A DNA stretch of 64,000 nucleotides from Pseudogracilibacillus sp037072025 (GCF_037072025.1 NZ_JAXHDD010000001.1:124001-188000), one strand, 5' to 3'. Positions 8,703 through 18,345 are shown, numbered from the stretch's first letter. Numbers and translations: made by a program. The notes: generated by a model not told the origin, from the sequence alone.

Positions 8703-9566
8703 TTACATTATTAATGTTTTTAAGTTTGACTTTTCTTCTTCCGAAAGACCTACTAAAGGTAAACGTACAGATCCGACATCTAACCCTTTTAATTTTAGTG
8801 CTTCCTTCAACGGTGCTGGAGAAGGAGCCATAAATAAACCTTTCATTACAGGCAATAGTTCACGATGAATACGAGCCGCTTTTTTTGTTTCACCAAGGAG
8901 AAAAGCATGCACCATTTCTTTCATTTCATTACCTATAATATGGGATGCTACTGACACAATCCCTGTCCCGCCAACTGCCATTATCGGTAATGTCATACTA
9001 TCATCACCACTGTATACGTGAAAATCATCGTTTGTTTCAGTGATGATTTGAGATACTTGCTCTAAATTACCACTCGCCTCTTTTACTGCAACGATGTTTT
9101 CAAGTTCACTTAATTTAATGATAGTGTCAGCTTCAATATGAACACTACATCTTCCTGGTATATTATACAACATAATCGGTAAGTTAGTTGATTCAGCAAC
9201 TATCTTAAAATGTTCATATAATCCAGCTTGATTGGGACGATTATAATAAGGGGCAACTAACATAATACCATCTACCCCAGAATCAGCAGCTATTTTCGTT
9301 AGATTTATTGTATAGTTCGTATTATTTGTACCTGTTCCAGCAAGTACAGGCACTCTTTTATTCACGACAGCTACGACATGTCGATAAATTTTCTCCATTT
9401 CAGTTTGCGACAATGTAGCAGATTCACCTGTTGTTCCCGTTATAACTAAGCCTTCAGTTCCATTCTTTAGTAAATGTTCTATTAACACGGTCATTGTAGG
9501 GAAATCAACTTGATTGTCGCTGTCAAATGGAGTGATCATAGCTGTCAAAACATGACCAAAATGCAT
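8703..9566 (-). CDS. dapA: 4-hydroxy-tetrahydrodipicolinate synthase
   Basis: Condenses pyruvate with aspartate semialdehyde, the first step dedicated to lysine, diaminopimelate and dipicolinate. 287 residues, a TIM barrel. The Schiff-base lysine is in VAVKEASGNL near residue 163 and the catalytic tyrosine in MLYNIPGRC near 135; GTTGES near residue 46 binds pyruvate. It is last of the asd-dapG-dapA run, 33 bases after dapG, and is followed by a strong terminator. Confidence 0.95.
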   Translation of the reverse strand: MHFGHVLTAMITPFDSDNQVDFPTMTVLIEHLLKNGTEGLVITGTTGESATLSQTEMEKIYRHVVAVVNKRVPVLAGTGTNNTNYTINLTKIAADSGVDGIMLVAPYYNRPNQAGLYEHFKIVAESTNLPIMLYNIPGRCSVHIEADTIIKLSELENIVAVKEASGNLEQVSQIITETNDDFHVYSGDDSMTLPIMAVGGTGIVSVASHIIGNEMKEMVHAFLLGETKKAARIHRELLPVMKGLFMAPSPAPLKEALKLKGLDVGSVRLPLVGLSEEEKSNLKTLIM

Positions 9567-9599
9567 GTTATTTCACCCTTTTCTTATCACTCGTGAAGC

Positions 9600-10844
9600 T
9601 TAAGATACTGTTTCTTTTCCTGGATCAGTTATTTTATTTAACTCAAACGCTTCATGTAATGCATTTATCGCTGTCTTTAAATGTTCATCATGGATTAGAA
9701 CCCAAATCGTAGTATGACTATCAGCTGATTGTAAAATTTGAACATCATTATCAATAAGTGCTTCAGTAATTTTTGCAACTACACCAGGAATTCCAGTCAT
9801 CCCGGCGCCAACAGCTGAAACTTTAGCACAGTTTTTCTTGACTTTTACGTTAAATCCTTGTTTTTCTAATAAAGAAACTGCTTTTTCTGTTACTTCAGTT
9901 GGAACGGTATATATGACATTTGTAGGTGATATATTGATAAAGTCAACTGAAATGTTCGCATCAGCCATCGTTTTAAATATTGTCGCTTGCGCTTTTAAGT
10001 CACTCTCATTCACAGTTATAGTTAGCTGTGAAATCGAATCTATATGAGCAATTCCAGTAACTAAACGATCTGGTATGTCAATTCCAAGTTCTTTAACGCG
10101 AGATGAAGTAATCAACGTACCTTCATCTTCTGAGTAAGTAGAACGAATACGAAGCGGAATCTCTGCTTGCATTGCAATTTCTACTGCTCGTGGATGGATC
10201 ACCTTTGCCCCTTGATAGGCTAGATTACATGTTTCGGTATAAGTAACAACATCAATCCGTTGTGCAGAATCAACTACACGTGGATCAGCTGTCATAATTC
10301 CTTTTACATCTGTAAAAATTTCAACACATTCAGCACGCAAAGATGCACCTAACGCGGCAGCAGTTGTATCACTACCACCCCGACCTATTGTCGTTATATC
10401 TCCAGACTCCGTTCGACCTTGAAATCCTGCCACAACAATAACATCGTGGTTTTTAAGCTCTTGCTTTATTCTATCTGGTTTTATTTTTTTAATTTTTGCC
10501 TCATTATATTCGTCATTTGTAATAAGACCTGCCTGGGCACCAGTTAATGCTGTAGCCGATACATTATGTTGTCTCAATTCATTAGACAAGACAACAGATG
10601 CAATAGTTTCACCACATGCCATTAACATATCTAGTTCCCGTTTAGAATTATTCGATGTTGGGTGATCAACCATTTTGAGTAATGTATCTGTTGCATACGG
10701 ATCTGGATTTCTCCCAAGTGCGGAAACGACGACTACTAACTTATACTCTTGTTTAATTGCACGTTTTATTTGTTTAATTACAGAAATCCGGTTTTCCTTT
10801 GTTTGGACAGATGTTCCACCAAATTTTTGAATTAAAAGTCGCAT
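9600..10844 (-). CDS. dapG: Aspartokinase I
   Basis: Phosphorylates aspartate at the head of the lysine/DAP/threonine pathway. 414 residues: an amino-acid kinase domain starting LIQKFGGTSV and two C-terminal ACT domains (one near SQLTITVNESDLKAQATIF, one near KVSAVGAGMTGIPGVVAKI). Its B. subtilis counterpart at this locus is the DAP-feedback-inhibited isozyme that serves the cell wall and spore. I start at the ATG at 10844, since the upstream in-frame TTG lies against the GAGGT ribosome site. 33 bases separate asd from it. Confidence 0.93.
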   Translation of the reverse strand: MRLLIQKFGGTSVQTKENRISVIKQIKRAIKQEYKLVVVVSALGRNPDPYATDTLLKMVDHPTSNNSKRELDMLMACGETIASVVLSNELRQHNVSATALTGAQAGLITNDEYNEAKIKKIKPDRIKQELKNHDVIVVAGFQGRTESGDITTIGRGGSDTTAAALGASLRAECVEIFTDVKGIMTADPRVVDSAQRIDVVTYTETCNLAYQGAKVIHPRAVEIAMQAEIPLRIRSTYSEDEGTLITSSRVKELGIDIPDRLVTGIAHIDSISQLTITVNESDLKAQATIFKTMADANISVDFINISPTNVIYTVPTEVTEKAVSLLEKQGFNVKVKKNCAKVSAVGAGMTGIPGVVAKITEALIDNDVQILQSADSHTTIWVLIHDEHLKTAINALHEAFELNKITDPGKETVS

Positions 10845-10877
10845 AATTATTATCAAACCTCAACTTTATTATTAATT

Positions 10878-11924
10878 TTAAACTAGTTCATTCTTAACAA
10901 GGGCCTCTGCAATTTGAACTGTATTCCAAGCAGCCCCTTTCACAAGGTTATCAGACACAATCCATAAATGGAATCCATTATCTGTGTCTAAATCTTTACG
11001 AATTCTACCAACAAAAACTTCTTTTTTCTCCGCTGCGCTTAAAGGTGTTGGATACGTTTGGGTTGAAGGATCATCTTCAACGATAATACCTTCTCCATTT
11101 TCAAGCGCTTTTCTAACGTCTTCCACATTGACATTTGATTCCTTTGTTTCAATATAGACACTCTCAGAATGAGAGGTAAATACTGGAAGTCTAACACATG
11201 TTGCTGCAACATGTAAATTAGGTTCGTGCATAATTTTTTTAGTTTCATTGATCATTTTTAACTCTTCTTTTGTATATCCATTATCCTCAAATACATCAAT
11301 TTGTGGTAATGCGTTAAATGCAATTGGATAATGCTTTTTATCTGAACCTGCCGGTAATATAGTAGCAGTCATTTCTTCATCATTTAAATACTGTCTTGTT
11401 TGCTCAGTCAATTCATTTTGAGCAGCCAACCCTGCACCTGATACAGCTTGATATGTTGAGACGATCACTCGTTTTAATCCAAACTTATCTTGAATTGGCT
11501 TTAATGCTGCAACCATTTGAATAGTAGAACAATTTGGGTTTGCGATAATCCCTTTGTGATGTTGTAAATCCCCTTCATTCACTTCAGGAACGATAAGAGG
11601 CACATCTTCATCCATTCTATATGCACTTGTATTGTCAACAACAATTGCTCCACTCTTTACTGCCTCAGGTGCTAGTTGTTTTGAAACTGAACCACCAGCT
11701 GAAAAAAATGCAATATCAATATCTTTGAAACTATTAGAAGTTGCTTCTTCTACCATAATGTCTTCTCCGTTAAACGTCACTTTCGTTCCAGCTGATCTCT
11801 TAGATGACAGTAACTTAATGTTGTTCACCTGGAATGGTTTTTCTTCTAAATATTTTATAATTTTTTGTCCTACCGCTCCTGTAGCACCTACTACTGCTAC
11901 ATTGTATTGTTTATTCTGTGTCAT
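10878..11924 (-). CDS. asd: Aspartate-semialdehyde dehydrogenase
   Basis: Reduces aspartyl phosphate to aspartate semialdehyde with NADPH. 348 residues; N-terminal Rossmann motif VAVVGATGAVGQ, catalytic cysteine in IIANPNCSTIQM near residue 130, substrate residues in the segment after residue 240. RBS AAGGAG with suitable spacing. It lies between dpaB and dapG, the B. subtilis order, supplying both lysine and dipicolinate synthesis. Confidence 0.95.
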   Translation of the reverse strand: MTQNKQYNVAVVGATGAVGQKIIKYLEEKPFQVNNIKLLSSKRSAGTKVTFNGEDIMVEEATSNSFKDIDIAFFSAGGSVSKQLAPEAVKSGAIVVDNTSAYRMDEDVPLIVPEVNEGDLQHHKGIIANPNCSTIQMVAALKPIQDKFGLKRVIVSTYQAVSGAGLAAQNELTEQTRQYLNDEEMTATILPAGSDKKHYPIAFNALPQIDVFEDNGYTKEELKMINETKKIMHEPNLHVAATCVRLPVFTSHSESVYIETKESNVNVEDVRKALENGEGIIVEDDPSTQTYPTPLSAAEKKEVFVGRIRKDLDTDNGFHLWIVSDNLVKGAAWNTVQIAEALVKNELV

Positions 11925-12005
11925 TAATAAATTACTCCTTCCATATCATGTGAACAGATCTAATCAAGTCGTTGATTTTTACTTTAAAGTATATTCTACC
12001 ATATT

Positions 12006-12596
12006 TTAATTCGAATAAGGAATAATAACGGGCTGAATTTGTTTATCCTTAAGAGCTTCTATTACTGTTGCGGATAATAAGTCCATATTTGCAACTAGAG
12101 ATGTTGGTTTTTTATGCGGATTATCTTGGCCAAAAGGGATAAAATAGATTAATTTTCTGCTCATTAAACGCATCAGATTAATCCCATTTAAACCTAAAGC
12201 ATCATTGGTTGAGATTCCTAGAACAACAGGTCTACGGTTTCTTAAGGTAGCTTTCGCTGCCATGAGTACCGGGGAATCGGTTAAGGCATTTGCAAATTTA
12301 CTTAAAGAGTTACCTGTAAGTGGTGCAATCACCATAATGTCCAAAGGATCTTTAGGTCCTAATGGTTCCGCTTCTGGCATTGTTGAAATAACCCGTCGTT
12401 TAGTTATTGATTCGATTATTTCAATATGCTCCTCAGCTTTTCCGAACTTTGTGTCAATATTTCTAACTGTATAGGAAACGATCGGAATGACTTCAGCTTT
12501 TTCATCCATTAATTTTTGAATCTGCGGATAGACTGCATCATAGGTACAATGAGAACCTGTTAAGCCAAAACCGATTCTTTTACCTTCTAAAGACAT
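12006..12596 (-). CDS. dpaB: Dipicolinate synthase subunit B (SpoVFB)
   Basis: Flavoprotein-like subunit of dipicolinate synthase, needed in the mother cell for spore heat resistance. 196 residues; starts MSLEGKRIGFGLTGSHCTYD and contains VIAPLTGNSLSKFANALTDS and GISTNDALGLNG, as in SpoVFB. The ATG at 12596 is preferred to an in-frame TTG 12 bases upstream. In B. subtilis it is translated with dpaA directly upstream; here dpaA is absent and a terminator plus a short repeat lie there, so dpaB must have its own promoter. See findings. Confidence 0.93.
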   Translation of the reverse strand: MSLEGKRIGFGLTGSHCTYDAVYPQIQKLMDEKAEVIPIVSYTVRNIDTKFGKAEEHIEIIESITKRRVISTMPEAEPLGPKDPLDIMVIAPLTGNSLSKFANALTDSPVLMAAKATLRNRRPVVLGISTNDALGLNGINLMRLMSRKLIYFIPFGQDNPHKKPTSLVANMDLLSATVIEALKDKQIQPVIIPYSN

Positions 12597-12840
12597 GGAA
12601 ATATCCAACCTTTCATCATTCTATCTATTTATGTTCCCTAACAATGTATGTAGTTGAAAATCTTTCTGTTCCTTATAACTAAAATGTTGGCTTATACCCA
12701 AAAAATACTGATACTCCTTTTTAACCATCTTTACTTTTAAAAAACAGAGTCTGCACGGAAAAATAGACAGATCGAAAGTAAAACGACTGCAGTACAATAT
12801 AATGTAGAATATTATTTTCAACTCTTAAAACTTAATAGAG

Positions 12841-12921
12841 AGTTGAAGGAAGCTGTGCACTAGTGAAATTTTTACTACTAACGAAATGTAGACAAGTTAC
12901 AACTATTGGACAGTTTATGGA
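12841..12921 (+). repeat. Short intergenic repeat (81 bp), related to the ends of 44161-44583
   Basis: The left end AGTTGAAGGAAGCTGTGCAC and right end ATTGGACAGTTTATGGA match, with few differences, the two ends of the larger element at 44161-44583 read on the other strand. No coding capacity. It occupies the place where dpaA lies in relatives. Confidence 0.6.
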
Positions 12922-12940
12922 TATTAGTAATAAGAACAAT

Positions 12941-12997
12941 AAAAATCCGAACTAATACAAACTTTATTTAAAAAGCCTGTTTGATAGTTCGGATTTC
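12941..12997 (-). terminator. Rho-independent terminator of ymxH
   Basis: Long minus-strand hairpin: AAATCCGAACTA pairs with TTAGTTCGGATTT, with an inner CAAAC/GTTTG stem, followed by TTTTT. It separates mlpA-ymxH from dpaB. Confidence 0.8.
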
Positions 12998-13035
12998 TCT
13001 ATGAATAGAACACTTTTTCTCAGTCACCATATTTA

Positions 13036-13272
13036 TTATTCATCAAATTCAATTAAAATAATATCTTCACCAATTTTTTTAATCATATCCCATGTAATGA
13101 CCGATTCTGTTTCTTCTTTTTTTAAGCCAAACCATTTATAACTTGAAACAATAAACGATTCTATTTTTCCAGTTTCAGTATTTATTTGTAAATCCGTTTG
13201 CCCTAGAACCCCGAGCCTCTCTCCAGTATTTATACTAATAATTTCTTTACCGCTTATATCCTTATAACGCAT
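13036..13272 (-). CDS. ymxH: YlmC/YmxH family PRC-barrel sporulation protein
   Basis: 78 residues forming a single PRC-barrel-like domain (MRYKDISGKEIISINTGERL). The family is known in spore formers; its function is not settled. It follows mlpA by 45 bases with AGGAGG before the start, and is closed by a terminator. Confidence 0.85.
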   Translation of the reverse strand: MRYKDISGKEIISINTGERLGVLGQTDLQINTETGKIESFIVSSYKWFGLKKEETESVITWDMIKKIGEDIILIEFDE

Positions 13273-13317
13273 AATTCTCCCTCCTGTACATCATTTTACA
13301 ACAGGTAGAAATATTGA

Positions 13318-14529
13318 TTAAGGTACAATGATACTTTCGGCATAATCTTGTAAGAATAATTGCTCCAAAACTTCATTTATTGTATTTCGATCTACTGCAT
13401 CTATGTCGTTAATTATATCATCTAATGAACGTTGTCTCCCTAACAATAATTCATTTCTTCCATTCCTGCTCATTCTACTATTCGTACTTTCTAAACTAAG
13501 CATTATATTGCCCTTTAATTGTTCTTTACTATTCATAAATTCTTTATCTGTTAATCCTTTTTCCGCCAATTGATGAACTGTTTGTTTTATAGTCGTTTGT
13601 AAAAGGTTGACTTGCTCTTTATTTGTTCCAGCATAAATGGTTAATAAACCGCAGTCTAAATAAGCAGCATGATAGGAGAATACAGAATATGCTAATCCAT
13701 GTTTTTCTCTTACTTCTTGAAATAGCCTAGAACTCATCCCTCCACCTAGGATACTATTTATGATTAAAATTGCTGAAATTCTGGAATCATTAATTGCAAG
13801 TCCTCGATAACCTAAACATAGATGCGCCTGTTCCGTATCTTTATTTTTAATTATTTTATTTGCAAGGAACGTCGGCTTCTCTCTTTTAAAACTACAATTA
13901 GAATCTTTAAATGTACTAAAAAGACTCTCGATTTTATAAATAAATTCATGCTCAACATTTCCAGCAACAGAAACTACGATGTTACTTGGTGTATAAAATT
14001 CTTTCATATAATCAATTAACGTTTTTCTTGTAAACGACTTTATTTGTTTTTCTGTTCCGATAATTGGTCTTCCAAGCGGATGATTACCAAAAGAAGCAGT
14101 TGCTAATAAGTCATGAACATGATCATCTGGGGTATCTTCATACATTTTAATTTCTTCCATAACAACTTTTTTCTCACGCTCAATCTCGTCCTCTAAAAAT
14201 GTTGAATTAAAAAGCATATCCGTTAACACTTCAAGCGCATGTTCTTTATAAGTATCTACAACTCGAGCATAAAAACAGGTATATTCTTTTGATGTAAAAG
14301 CATTTACTTGACCACCAATTGAGTCAAAAGCTTCTGCAATATCTTTAGCAGTTCGATTTTTTGTCCCTTTAAAAAGCATATGCTCTAAAAAATGTGATAT
14401 CCCATTATTTTGTTCTGTTTCTTGTCTTGAACCAGTACGTACCCAAATACCTATCGTTACAGAACGTACTGTTGGGACAGATTCTAATACGATTCGAAGG
14501 CCGTTTTTGCTTCTGTAAGTTTCGATCAT
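13318..14529 (-). CDS. mlpA: M16 family zinc peptidase MlpA
   Basis: 403 residues of the insulinase/MPP family. The inverted zinc motif HFLEH is near residue 46, with the distal glutamate in VVMEEIKMYED near residue 122, so zinc chemistry looks intact. The C-terminal half is the usual substrate-holding domain (GGGMSSRLFQEVREK). RBS GGGGGAAG. It lies between ylxY and ymxH as in B. subtilis. Confidence 0.92.
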   Translation of the reverse strand: MIETYRSKNGLRIVLESVPTVRSVTIGIWVRTGSRQETEQNNGISHFLEHMLFKGTKNRTAKDIAEAFDSIGGQVNAFTSKEYTCFYARVVDTYKEHALEVLTDMLFNSTFLEDEIEREKKVVMEEIKMYEDTPDDHVHDLLATASFGNHPLGRPIIGTEKQIKSFTRKTLIDYMKEFYTPSNIVVSVAGNVEHEFIYKIESLFSTFKDSNCSFKREKPTFLANKIIKNKDTEQAHLCLGYRGLAINDSRISAILIINSILGGGMSSRLFQEVREKHGLAYSVFSYHAAYLDCGLLTIYAGTNKEQVNLLQTTIKQTVHQLAEKGLTDKEFMNSKEQLKGNIMLSLESTNSRMSRNGRNELLLGRQRSLDDIINDIDAVDRNTINEVLEQLFLQDYAESIIVP

Positions 14530-14559
14530 CGTGCTTCCCCCTGTATTTCCATTAATGTA

Positions 14560-15501
14560 TTATCTATTTTCATTCAGTAAACTTTCTATTGTTCCAATAC
14601 TTAAATCTTTTTGCTTTATCTCTTGTATCAATGGAGCTAATCCTTGTGCAACAGGTTCTGTTGGATGCATTAATATTGTTGCTCCGGGATGAATATTGTT
14701 GATAACTCGGTTAATCATAACAGAAACAGATGGATTCTTCCAATCTATCGTATCAACTGTCCATAAAATTGTTTCCATATCAAGCTCGTGAGCAATGTTG
14801 ACAACATTCTCATTAAAACTTCCACTAGGTGGGGCGAACCATTTAGGTTTTACATCAATAATCGCTTCAATAATGTCATTCGTTTGTTCGATTTGTTCCC
14901 GTATCTCATTTGAGGACATTTCAGCCATGTCTGGGTGGTTATAGCCATGATTTCCAATGACATGGTTTTCTTCATGTATCATTTTAACGATATCTTTATT
15001 TTCTTTCGCCCATTTTCCTTCAATAAAGAAAGTTGCTTTTACATTTTCATTTTTTAATATTTTTAGTATTCCAGGAATATATTCTGTTCCCCAAGACACA
15101 TTTATTAATAAGGAAACCATCTCTTTTTCTGGATGTCCTCTGTAAATAGGAGAAGCAGGTAAATCCTTTAGTGAAACAGATGGTTTAACCTCATCAAACA
15201 CAAGCATGGATGCATCGAATGAACCTTGCTTTTTCATATTATCATATGACTTTTTAATATTCACTTTTCGTCCATTTCTTGCGGGTGTTTTTTTCCAAAC
15301 CCGATCAATATAAGCATCTTGGGGTTCTTCATTATACTCCTTTGTACTTGCTTTAATTTCTTCCAATAATTTATCACCATCCTTTGTTACAAAGATGGCG
15401 CTATTATTAAACAAAAAATTGTTTTTTGGTGCGATAATAACTGTTAAAACAATTAATATAAGTAAGATAGCGTACAAGTATAATTTTTTTACTATTTTCA
15501 T
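14560..15501 (-). CDS. ylxY: Polysaccharide deacetylase-like sporulation protein YlxY
   Basis: 313 residues with one N-terminal hydrophobic segment (signal anchor, residues 5-22) and a NodB-like domain in the C-terminal half. Motif 2 (IGNHGYNHPDM) and the tyrosine/proline loop (FAPPSGSFNENV) are present, but motif 1, usually TFDDG, reads LLINVSWGTEY, so the catalytic aspartate is missing. As I recall B. subtilis YlxY is similar here, which makes this a family trait; activity is doubtful. ATG at 15501 chosen for its spacing to AGAGG; GTG and ATG codons lie 9 and 6 bases upstream. Confidence 0.85.
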   Translation of the reverse strand: MKIVKKLYLYAILLILIVLTVIIAPKNNFLFNNSAIFVTKDGDKLLEEIKASTKEYNEEPQDAYIDRVWKKTPARNGRKVNIKKSYDNMKKQGSFDASMLVFDEVKPSVSLKDLPASPIYRGHPEKEMVSLLINVSWGTEYIPGILKILKNENVKATFFIEGKWAKENKDIVKMIHEENHVIGNHGYNHPDMAEMSSNEIREQIEQTNDIIEAIIDVKPKWFAPPSGSFNENVVNIAHELDMETILWTVDTIDWKNPSVSVMINRVINNIHPGATILMHPTEPVAQGLAPLIQEIKQKDLSIGTIESLLNENR

Positions 15502-15570
15502 AGACATCACCTCTTGTCTAAGCTTATGACAGAAAGGATACCTATATGACTTGTACCGATAGTAGAAATT

Positions 15571-15598
15571 AAAAAAGAAACTGGGTTTCCAGCTTCTA
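15571..15598 (-). terminator. Rho-independent terminator of pnp
   Basis: Minus strand AGAAGCTGG-AAA-CCCAGTTTCT followed by TTTTTT, one G-T wobble. Confidence 0.88.
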
Positions 15599-15616
15599 TT
15601 TAATACACTTCATTAT

Positions 15617-17731
15617 TCAGGATTTTAGTTTTTCTTTACTATCTCGTTCCTCTTTCAAGACATCTTTTCGAGATAAGTTTACTCTACCTTGTTGATCAAT
15701 TTCTTTTACTTTCACCATGATTTTATCACCAATGGAAACAACATCTTCTACTTTATTTGTTCGTTTTTCTTGAAGTTGTGAAATATGAACTAATCCATCT
15801 TTTCCTTTAAACAGTTCAACAAAAGCTCCAAATTTTTCAATTCTTTTTACTGTTCCCAAATAGATTTGTCCAACTTCAACCTCTCGAACAAGATCTTCAA
15901 TTATTTTCTTCGCTTTCTCATTCATTTCTTGATCCGTCGAAGCGATAAAGACTGTACCATCTTGTTCAATATCAATTTTTACGCCTGTTTCTTCAATAAT
16001 TTGATTGATTTGTTTTCCGCTTGGTCCGATAACATCCCTGATTTTATCAGGATTAATTTTCATCGTAATAATCTTTGGTGCATATTCCGATAACTCTGCA
16101 TTCGGTTTATTAATTGTTTCCATCATCGATTCTAATATTTTTAGTCGACCGACTCTTGCTTGTTCTAACGATTCTTGTAAAATTTCTTTAGATAATCCTT
16201 CAATTTTAATGTCCATCTGGATGGCAGTAATGCCTTTTTCTGTACCAGCAACTTTAAAATCCATATCCCCAAGTGCGTCTTCAAGCCCTTGGATATCAGA
16301 TAGAATCGAATAATTTTCACCATCTTTGACAAGTCCCATTGCAATTCCTGCTACTGGCGCTTTTATTGGAACACCTGCATCCATCATTGCTAAAGTACTT
16401 GCACAAATACTCGCTTGGGAGGAAGAACCATTTGATTCTAAAACTTCAGAGACAAGACGAATTGTATAAGGGAATTCTTCATCCGATGGAACTACTTTTT
16501 CTAACGCTCTTTCTCCTAATGCCCCGTGACCAATTTCTCTTCGACCTGGTCCTCTGATCGGACCAGTTTCACCTACACTAAATTGCGGAAAATTATAATG
16601 GTGCATAAATCGCTTCGATTCTTCTAGGTCTAGTCCATCTAAAATTTGAACATCTCCTAATGCTCCGAGCGTACAAATACTTAGCACTTGCGTTTGTCCA
16701 CGAGTAAATAGACCAGAACCATGCGTTCTAGGTAAAATATTTATTCTTGAGGAAAGTGGTCGAATCTCCTCCGTTTTTCTACCGTCTGGACGAATTTTTT
16801 CCTCAGTAATTAATCGTCTTACTTCTTCTTTTACTAAATGATCCAACGTTAGTTTTACATGTTTGATTGTCTCTTCATCTTCTTCGTCGTACATAGAGAG
16901 TGCCTCTTCTTTAACCGCTTGGATGGCATCTTCTCTTGCGTGTTTTTCTTTTACTTGAATAGCTTCATCAAGTTTTTCTTTTATTTTACTTTCAACATCA
17001 TGTTTTATTCCAGTATCAATTTCAAATACTTCAATTTCTGATTTTACAACGCCGACTTTCTCAACAATTTCTTCTTGAAATCGAACAAGACGATTAATTT
17101 CTTCATGAGCAAACATAATCGCATCGAGAATTACATCTTCTGATATTTCATCTGCTCCAGCTTCCACCATGTTAATCGCATCTTTTGTACCAGCAACCGT
17201 TAGTTCTAAATCACTTTTTTCTTGCTCATCAACGGATGGATTAATAATAAATTCCCCGTCTATTCGACCAATAGTTACTCCTGCAATCGGTCCATTAAAT
17301 GGAATATCGGAAATCGATAATGCGATTGATGAACCAATCATTGCTGCAATTTCACTGGAACAATCTTGATCCACACTCATTACAGTACTAATTACTTGAA
17401 CTTCATTGCGGAATCCTTCTTGAAATAGTGGTCTAATTGGACGGTCAATTAACCTTGAAGATAGAATTGCCTTTTCGCTTGGTCTACCTTCCCGTTTAAT
17501 AAAACCGCCAGGAATTTTTCCAACAGCATAAAGACGTTCTTCATAATTTACAGTTAACGGGAAAAATGGTAAGTCTTTAGGTTCCTTTGAAGCTGTTACT
17601 GTCGCTAATACAGAAGTTTCACCATAATGTATCATACAAGCCCCATTTGCTTGTTTGGCCAATTCTCCTACTTCAACGATGAATTCTTTTCCATTTATGG
17701 TTGTAGAGAAAACTTGTTTTGCTTCAGACAT
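15617..17731 (-). CDS. pnp: Polyribonucleotide nucleotidyltransferase (PNPase)
   Basis: 3'-5' phosphorolytic exoribonuclease, central to mRNA decay. 704 residues: two RNase PH-like domains (the second with GPIRGPGRREIGHGALGERA near residue 395), a KH domain (IRDVIGPSGKQINQI near 560) and a C-terminal S1 domain (YLGTVKRIEKFGAFVELF). Length matches B. subtilis PnpA (705). It follows rpsO with 215 bases between, has its own terminator, and its start follows a GGAG-type site. Confidence 0.96.
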   Translation of the reverse strand: MSEAKQVFSTTINGKEFIVEVGELAKQANGACMIHYGETSVLATVTASKEPKDLPFFPLTVNYEERLYAVGKIPGGFIKREGRPSEKAILSSRLIDRPIRPLFQEGFRNEVQVISTVMSVDQDCSSEIAAMIGSSIALSISDIPFNGPIAGVTIGRIDGEFIINPSVDEQEKSDLELTVAGTKDAINMVEAGADEISEDVILDAIMFAHEEINRLVRFQEEIVEKVGVVKSEIEVFEIDTGIKHDVESKIKEKLDEAIQVKEKHAREDAIQAVKEEALSMYDEEDEETIKHVKLTLDHLVKEEVRRLITEEKIRPDGRKTEEIRPLSSRINILPRTHGSGLFTRGQTQVLSICTLGALGDVQILDGLDLEESKRFMHHYNFPQFSVGETGPIRGPGRREIGHGALGERALEKVVPSDEEFPYTIRLVSEVLESNGSSSQASICASTLAMMDAGVPIKAPVAGIAMGLVKDGENYSILSDIQGLEDALGDMDFKVAGTEKGITAIQMDIKIEGLSKEILQESLEQARVGRLKILESMMETINKPNAELSEYAPKIITMKINPDKIRDVIGPSGKQINQIIEETGVKIDIEQDGTVFIASTDQEMNEKAKKIIEDLVREVEVGQIYLGTVKRIEKFGAFVELFKGKDGLVHISQLQEKRTNKVEDVVSIGDKIMVKVKEIDQQGRVNLSRKDVLKEERDSKEKLKS

Positions 17732-17900
17732 CTAATTGTACTCCTTTCAGTGCAACTACTGTTAATATTTTATCGGTTTTATCAATAAAAGTAAACGTAT
17801 CCTTGTCATAGTATAGGTAATTTAACGAACTTTAATAAATGAATACTAAAAATAGTTACTTTTTATTTAATATGTAAAACATTCAAATATGCATTTTATA

Positions 17901-17928
17901 AAAAAAAGCAGGATTTCTCCTGCTTTTT
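17901..17928 (-). terminator. Rho-independent terminator of rpsO
   Basis: Minus strand AAAGCAGGA-GAAA-TCCTGCTTT followed by TTTTT; a GNRA-type tetraloop closes the stem. Confidence 0.9.
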
Positions 17929-17946
17929 AAGCCTTTTAACTTCGCA

Positions 17947-18216
17947 TTATCTACGTAAGCCTAGCTTTTGAATAACATCACGATAGCGGGTAACATCGCT
18001 TTTACGTAAATAAGTTAATAAGTTACGACGTTTTCCAACCATTTTTAATAGTCCTCGACGTGAATGGTGATCTTTTTTATGGACGCGTAAATGTTCGTTT
18101 AAATTATTAATTTCATCTGTAAGTAGTGCAATTTGGACTTCTGGAGAACCAGTGTCGTTTTCATGTACTTTAAAATCATTAATAATTTCTGTTTTACGTT
18201 CTTTTGAAATTGCCAT
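17947..18216 (-). CDS. rpsO: 30S ribosomal protein S15
   Basis: Primary 16S rRNA binding protein of the small-subunit platform. 89 residues, from MAISKERKTEI to KLGLRR, with the S15 signature LNEHLRVHKKDHHSRRGLL. The ATG at 18216 follows AGGAGG and yields the standard length; an in-frame ATG three codons upstream is too close to the site. Confidence 0.97.
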   Translation of the reverse strand: MAISKERKTEIINDFKVHENDTGSPEVQIALLTDEINNLNEHLRVHKKDHHSRRGLLKMVGKRRNLLTYLRKSDVTRYRDVIQKLGLRR

Positions 18217-18345
18217 ATTTGGCACACCTCCTATTATTAACTGTTCTATATCCCCATTCCCCTAGCAAACGTCGGAGAAACGATTTGCCAAGCGAAGGTT
18301 CCACAAAGTATAGATTAACTTGTTTAGCGACAAATTGCAAGTGAT

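Noticed and set aside
12621..12821. 66-codon minus-strand ORF just upstream of dpaB
   Set aside because: Its composition is intergenic, it has no recognised motif and no good ribosome site at the first codon; it does not resemble DpaA. Left as non-coding.
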